A DNA stretch of 64,000 nucleotides, from positions 22,452-86,451 of the forward strand of contig NZ_KB908029.1 in NCBI RefSeq assembly GCF_000382305.1, in the 5' to 3' direction. The position numbers and the translations under genes were made by a program. Of this stretch, positions 60,192 through 64,000 are shown piece after piece (position 1 is the stretch's first letter; the number at the start of each line of letters is the position of its first letter). The DNA is from Vitreoscilla stercoraria DSM 513 (GTDB lineage: Bacteria > Pseudomonadota > Gammaproteobacteria > Burkholderiales > Neisseriaceae). The notes under the pieces are model-generated. The model was given only the letters and a program-made list of their open reading frames with translations, was not told the DNA's origin and searched no databases.

Positions 60192-60741
60192 AAGGTGCTA
60201 CCTCATCAGCATCAGGCAAATTTAAATTGGCCAATAATGGTTGTAATTGGTTTTCTAATTTAGGCAGCTCTTGGGCATACCATTTCTTGCGCTGTTTCCA
60301 TTTTGATAAGCCTTTACCGCATTGTGATGCATCCAATTCTTCACGGCTTTTGTGAACTTGCATGGTGCAGTATTGCTGCATGATGTTGATTTGATGGTAT
60401 TGGCTATTGTGCATTTGCTGTTCAATCAAATCCAACACCCATTTACGAAACTGTTTGGCCACTTCAGTTTTGGCAAACATGGCAATCAAGTGACAGCCTC
60501 GCAAGCTGAAAATACGGAAATTATTATTATCCAACTCATTGTTTTTATTCCGATACGTCAAATTGACGTAGCGGCTCATTTTATTGGTAAATTCATCAGA
60601 ATTGCGCTCAAATACCTTATTAATGGAGTCTGCTCGAGAATAGCCTAGCGCTTTGGCAAGCTCGGCAGAAGTCACCCAAATTTGATTGTCAGCTTGTGCC
60701 ACAGGATTCAAAACCACTTGATTGAAAGTAATAATATTCAT
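60181..60741 (-). CDS. BRO-N domain phage antirepressor-like protein
   Basis: 186 aa. IWVTSAELAKALGYSRADSINKVFERNSDEF and FRIFSLRGCHLIAMFAKTEVAKQFRKWVLDLIEQQ form a BRO-N domain. The rest is basic and helical (GLSKWKQRKKWYAQELPKLE). The start has GGTGG close upstream. The frame remains open 45 codons further upstream (including MRIGSRQAKNPPITGCL), which could be a genuine alternative start in a structured leader. BRO-N proteins switch prophage repression or bind DNA. Confidence 0.8.
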   Translation of the reverse strand: MNIITFNQVVLNPVAQADNQIWVTSAELAKALGYSRADSINKVFERNSDEFTNKMSRYVNLTYRNKNNELDNNNFRIFSLRGCHLIAMFAKTEVAKQFRKWVLDLIEQQMHNSQYHQINIMQQYCTMQVHKSREELDASQCGKGLSKWKQRKKWYAQELPKLENQLQPLLANLNLPDADEVAPYVH

Positions 60742-60920
60742 TTGTCCACCTACACCCATAAGATTTGAGATGCTTGGCCATTCACGCAGACAACCCGTTA
60801 TGGGTGGATTTTTGGCTTGTCTGCTACCGATGCGCATCGGCGAATGGTCAAACAGCGGGCAAAGAAAAACCCACAAGCGATATTGTAGGCTGGGTTTGGG
60901 TGGGGGGTTCGGAGCGTTCC
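60742..60920 (-). other. Structured leader of the phage operon
   Basis: Contains a perfect palindrome CCGATGCGCATCGG (60827-60840), GCAGACAA/TTGTCTGC (60786-60793 with 60817-60824) enclosing a smaller ACCC/GGGT hairpin, and a terminator-like stem with AAACCCA/TGGGTTTTTC on the minus strand. No separate gene is certain. It may hold a small RNA, an operator or a promoter. Confidence 0.5.
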
Positions 60921-61736
60921 CTAAGCTTCAGTCTCATATTGTACGGTATTGGCATTTTGCAACGTATCTCTAGCTTTCAACAAATTCTGTTGCAATTTTT
61001 CTGAGCCATAATAATGGAGCAACATAAGTGGAAAGGCGGATAACAGATAAATATATTGAATCTTTTGAACTAAAAAAATATCGTATTGACTTACTATATC
61101 CACTGGAAAATTTTTATCTCCAGTGGTAAGGGAATTTGATTTTTTGCATGAAAAATCAATTATTTCTATCCATTGATGCAAATCTATTCTTGAAAATCCA
61201 CAGTTTTTATCAAAAGCATGCTCCCTACAGTATTCCTTAAAAGTAGATAAATAATCATAGATGTTATCAACTTTACATTCAATAAATGCATCTAAATTTG
61301 GATAACATAGGCATTTTTTCACAGACTCAACCATTGGATAGCTGATAAATAATTTACCATTCCCTGTTTCATCATCAAAATACTTTAGCATTTTATTAAT
61401 TTGCTCATTACCTAGGTCGACATTAATAGTTTTCTTACCTTGATCATCCTTGTAAGTTAAAGCTTGAATATCATAATCAAAAAATAAGTAAATCTCGGCA
61501 AAATCATCTCGTTTAGATGTAGGGCTGATTAATTTTTTAGCAATTAAAAGACCAATAATATCTAGACCATCGTCATCAGACAATTTTGTATATAAATTGT
61601 ACAATTGATGGATATCTCCACAATATGCAATAACTTCATTATTAATAGGAAATAATCCAGAATTTTTCAATGATTTAATAACTTCAACTTCAGCTTTCTC
61701 ACCCTCTACAATAATCAGAAATTTTTGGTTGGCCAT
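60921..61736 (-). CDS. TOPRIM-like nuclease partner of an ATPase (candidate defence effector)
   Basis: 271 aa. The start KFLIIVEGEKAEVEVIKSL (Glu11, Glu13) followed by EIYLFFDYDIQAL (Asp87-x-Asp89) has the E...DxD order of TOPRIM nuclease and RloB-like proteins. No other domain recognised; the second half is helical. It starts five bases after the ATPase stop and forms an operon with it. Effector role is inferred from known ATPase/TOPRIM antiphage pairs (PARIS, AbiL, OLD). Very AT-rich compared with the chromosome. Confidence 0.6.
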   Translation of the reverse strand: MANQKFLIIVEGEKAEVEVIKSLKNSGLFPINNEVIAYCGDIHQLYNLYTKLSDDDGLDIIGLLIAKKLISPTSKRDDFAEIYLFFDYDIQALTYKDDQGKKTINVDLGNEQINKMLKYFDDETGNGKLFISYPMVESVKKCLCYPNLDAFIECKVDNIYDYLSTFKEYCREHAFDKNCGFSRIDLHQWIEIIDFSCKKSNSLTTGDKNFPVDIVSQYDIFLVQKIQYIYLLSAFPLMLLHYYGSEKLQQNLLKARDTLQNANTVQYETEA

Positions 61737-61741
61737 TATTA

Positions 61742-62899
61742 TTACTCTGAGTCATTATCATTAGAATCAAACGCACTAGCTCTGTACAATTTTTCAAGAT
61801 TATGAGCGAATCTTAATTCTTTTTCTGTCAAATATGGTAACGAGTTAATTTGCTGATTATGAATTACAAAATAACAATCAGGTCTCATTAAATCATTTGT
61901 CATAATAGATGTATTATGAGTAGTTAACACAATTTGAATATTTTGCTTTTTAAGCATTTCAACGATTTCTTTTGACAATTCATAATGATAAAAAGCATCA
62001 AATTCATCTATAAACAAAAAGTTTATTTTCTCTTCACTAATTCTACTAATCCAAAAATAAAATAATGCCAGTGCTTTGGTACCACTGGATGCTATATCAA
62101 AGAAAGAAACTGGAACACCTTCTATATCAAAACAAATATCGTTTAAATGTTTAATAAGCTTACATTTAATACCAACTTTATTTAAAAAAGATTCAAAATC
62201 TTCAATTTTATCTCGCTCAATAATATCTAACACAATGCTCTTTTGATTTGAAACATGAGTTCCAATAAATTTGTTATCACTAAGTGACCTAAAGTAAAGC
62301 ATCCCATCTATAAAATTTATCATTTGATAAAAAATTTTATTAACTTTTGTTCTTTTATCAAGATTGGCATTTGATTTCAAATACATTAATATAGATAAAC
62401 TATCGTTTTCAATGTCTTTATTAAGGGACTCTGTTCCTTTGAAGTTAATAACAGCTTTAGTTGTTCGTTTATTTTTATTAACTGTTTTGCTTCTATCAAT
62501 ATCTACAAATATAGCACCATCAATAGTTAAATTTTCAGAAACCAAATGATCGGCACTAATTTTTGAATAGGAATAAATAACCTCAACTTTTTCAAATTCA
62601 AAAACATATTTGAACTCAACTACTCTGTCATTTAATTTTAACCCTGCACCTGCATATACATAGTTATCTGAATATAAATCATACGGTGAAAATGAATCAC
62701 TAGCATGACCAATAATATCAAAGATGGCTAGTCCTAAATTCGACTTTCCTGAACCATTCATCCCATAAATTATTGCATTATTACAAATTCCATTTTTAAT
62801 ACAATTCTCATTAAAAGCATAATTTTTAGTTTTACTCAAATCAAAAATTAAATTGTCTTTAAATGATTTAAAGTTTTTAACCTCGAATCTTTTTAACAT
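61742..62899 (-). CDS. AAA15/ABC-type ATPase of a candidate antiphage pair
   Basis: 385 aa. MLKRFEVKNFKSFKDNLIFDLS starts like RecF/OLD-type ATPases. Walker A is GMNGSGKS (46-53), an ABC-signature-like SSGTKAL (271-277), Walker B FLFIDEFD (294-301) and the His switch TTHNTS (326-331). A helical insert fills about 100-260. Shorter than AriA or OLD proteins and without a fused nuclease, so the nuclease function probably sits in the next gene. AT-rich, consistent with horizontal transfer. Confidence 0.85.
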   Translation of the reverse strand: MLKRFEVKNFKSFKDNLIFDLSKTKNYAFNENCIKNGICNNAIIYGMNGSGKSNLGLAIFDIIGHASDSFSPYDLYSDNYVYAGAGLKLNDRVVEFKYVFEFEKVEVIYSYSKISADHLVSENLTIDGAIFVDIDRSKTVNKNKRTTKAVINFKGTESLNKDIENDSLSILMYLKSNANLDKRTKVNKIFYQMINFIDGMLYFRSLSDNKFIGTHVSNQKSIVLDIIERDKIEDFESFLNKVGIKCKLIKHLNDICFDIEGVPVSFFDIASSGTKALALFYFWISRISEEKINFLFIDEFDAFYHYELSKEIVEMLKKQNIQIVLTTHNTSIMTNDLMRPDCYFVIHNQQINSLPYLTEKELRFAHNLEKLYRASAFDSNDNDSE

Positions 62900-62944
62900 T
62901 TGGAATTTCCATTTTATTTTTAATTAAGATAATAATACCATAAG

Positions 62945-63050
62945 CATCAATATCCGTAGAAAAAATACGGCAAAACGTCAAATAAAATAAAAACAGTTTC
63001 ATTGGCTTGCAGTTTGATTTAGTTGAAATTGTGAATGTTCAACAGACCCT
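62945..63050 (+). mobile_element. Remnant of the 3' end of an IS5-family element
   Basis: The plus strand encodes a transposase-like C-terminus (YGKTSNKIKTVSLACSLI then stop, about 62957-63012) and ends with the inverted repeat AATGTTCAACAGACCCT near 63035-63050. This repeat is the complement of the left end of the IS at 63444. The rest of this copy is gone. Confidence 0.6.
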
Positions 63051-63455
63051 AATACAGAAAGTAACTTAAATGCCAAAATATATAAAAAAATTTTCCAGTG
63101 TCTTGGCATATATTTTTACCCTTGCTTAGATCAACCACCAGCACAGAAATTTGCATTTCGAGTTAATCAAAGTAATCAAAGCATACTCTGTCAAATTTTA
63201 GACAGCACATTATTATTCTCTAGAAATCATATTGCCCATGGCAATAAAAACAATAAAATTGTTATTTTAGATTTAAAAAAGCTACACACTTTACGAGAGC
63301 TAATTTTTACATTAATGAACAATTTTATGGATACTATTCTCTCTTTTGCAGAAAATCAGTATTTTCTGAAGGAAAATTCTCAAAAAGCAAACCAATATAT
63401 CTTAGACCAAAACGCTTCTTTAGAAAAAGATTTAAATGAAATTAGGGTCTGTTGA
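63051..63455 (+). pseudogene. C-terminal fragment of a HEPN-family RNase (MAE_28990-like)
   Basis: About 131 codons in frame, entering from the IS remnant: TESNLNAKIYKKIFQCLGIYFYP, then FSRNHIAHGNKNNKIVILDL with the HEPN catalytic Arg-x4-His type motif RNHIAH (63222-63239), then LREILTLMNNF-like helices and ending in the next IS. The N-terminal half is absent. HEPN nucleases are common effectors in toxin-antitoxin and antiphage systems. Not functional as it stands. Confidence 0.65.
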
Positions 63456-64000
63456 ACATTTGGATGGATAGGATAGAGGACGTTAAAATATTATCGCCAA
63501 ACAAATTTTAATCGCCCTCTATCCATGCTTGCAACCATCATCACAGAAGAACAATGGCAGAAGCTAAAGTCCATTCTCCTAGATTTGAATGTTTATGACA
63601 AACCCAGTTTGAAAAAGACTTTTTTAGGAATCATTTATCGCCTCAAAACGGGTTGCCAATGGCGGTATTTGCCCAGTTGTTATGGAAAGGCCAATACTGT
63701 ATTCAAAGCATTTCGTAGGTGGTCGGCAACAGGTTTATTTTATAAATTATTCAAAAGGTTGATTCAAAGCGCTGATACGGAATGGGTTTCAATTGATGCG
63801 ACTCATATTCGAGCACATCAGAGCAGTGCTGGGGCCGTAGGTGGTGGCGATCAAAGTATCGCCAAAAGTATTGGCGGCAACAGTTCAAAAATTCATTTGG
63901 CAGTTGATGCACATGGTAATCCGCTTGAGTTTCTTGTGGGCGATGGCATTACTCATGATATTAAAATAGCACCGATGTTGCTGCAGCTTTTGGACTTGAA
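63444..64000 (+). mobile_element. IS5-family insertion sequence (left part, runs off the window)
   Basis: Left inverted repeat GGGTCTGTTGAACATT, flanked by TA, followed 65 bp later by a transposase gene. The complement of the same 20-base end occurs at 63035-63054. The right end is outside the window. Confidence 0.85.
63525..64000 (+). CDS. IS5-family transposase (partial, N-terminal part)
   Basis: At least 158 codons, starting MLATIITEEQWQKLKSILL. The N-terminal DUF4096-like domain contains FLGIIYRLKTGCQWRYLP and TVFKAFRRWSATGLFYKLF; the first DDE Asp is in WVSIDATHIRAHQSSAGAV, followed by SIGGNSSKIHLAVDAHGNPLEFLVGDG. This is the IS427/ISL2-type layout. Reaches the window end without a stop; it may be one frame or use a programmed frameshift. 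Confidence 0.9.
   Translation, partial: MLATIITEEQWQKLKSILLDLNVYDKPSLKKTFLGIIYRLKTGCQWRYLPSCYGKANTVFKAFRRWSATGLFYKLFKRLIQSADTEWVSIDATHIRAHQSSAGAVGGGDQSIAKSIGGNSSKIHLAVDAHGNPLEFLVGDGITHDIKIAPMLLQLLDL

Larger units (their letters stand above)
54980..64000. mobile_element. Integrated element at guaA (integrase, phage tail/lysis genes, defence genes); right end outside the window
   Basis: It begins at the guaA 3' end with phased repeats and a P4-type integrase. Phage-derived minus-strand genes follow, then an ATPase/TOPRIM pair, and finally IS5-family sequences and a HEPN relic. Full uptake sequences, frequent elsewhere, are missing here apart from cores at about 55578 and 58243. Base composition falls sharply to AT-rich after 60.9 kb. 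The boundary on the right cannot be placed. Confidence 0.75.

Noticed and set aside
60742..60876. 45-codon upstream extension of the antirepressor as coding sequence
   Set aside because: GGTGG lies directly before the ATG at 60741 and the upstream part overlaps strong RNA structure; kept as a finding, not as the called start.

Overview
The window looks like the chromosome of a non-Neisseria member of the Neisseriaceae (Betaproteobacteria). Support comes from the gene content and order (metX-metW, leuC-entericidin-leuD-leuB, rimP-nusA-infB-rbfA, rpsO-pnp, accB-accC-prmA), a monomeric NADP isocitrate dehydrogenase, a lipid-modified azurin, and dozens of copies of a short repeat whose core is AAGCGTCCTGTAA. 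That repeat is built like a Neisseriaceae DNA uptake sequence (DUS) but matches none of the dialects I remember. It often occurs as head-to-head pairs that form the transcription terminators. I see no rRNA and no CRISPR array.

Layout. 1-13 kb: methionine (metX, metW), a family-2 glycosyltransferase, the leucine genes, the pqiABC lipid-transport operon, a GNAT acetyltransferase, an EamA exporter, and an Arg/Glu tRNA array made by tandem duplication. 13-29 kb: alpha-carbonic anhydrase, hemB, azurin, an Ivy lysozyme inhibitor, serC, the translation operon rimP-nusA-infB-rbfA, a membrane protein gene broken by one stop codon, a DEDDy exonuclease, truB, rpsO, pnp and a secreted CAP protein. 29-47 kb: icd, a small caspase-like protein of the DUF6642 type, a Tat multicopper oxidase, a DyP peroxidase, queA-DUF971-ubiE, aroQ-accB-accC-prmA, a zinc-ribbon membrane protein, argA, a yggX-like gene and ppk.

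47.4-51.1 kb is an accessory insert between ppk and pth. It carries one long SIR2-type (NAD-binding) frame of defence type, split by a single in-frame TAG, and is bracketed by two nearly identical DUS hairpins. 51-55 kb returns to housekeeping (pth, rnfH, ratA, smpB, guaA).

From the 3' end of guaA (54.98 kb) to the right edge lies an integrated element. It starts with a P4-type tyrosine recombinase preceded by helically phased repeats. Next comes a compact minus-strand set of phage genes (antirepressor, unknown tail gene, tail hub, baseplate spike, endolysin, two small membrane proteins) without visible head, terminase, sheath or tube genes. Then comes a very AT-rich two-gene ATPase plus TOPRIM-like nuclease pair that looks like an antiphage system. 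It ends with a truncated HEPN RNase gene caught between an IS5-family remnant and a second IS5-family element that runs off the window. The opposite attachment site is not in view.

The strongest candidates for something new are the ATPase/TOPRIM pair, the HEPN relic beside it, the interrupted SIR2 giant, the hub-spike-lysis module and the DUS dialect itself.
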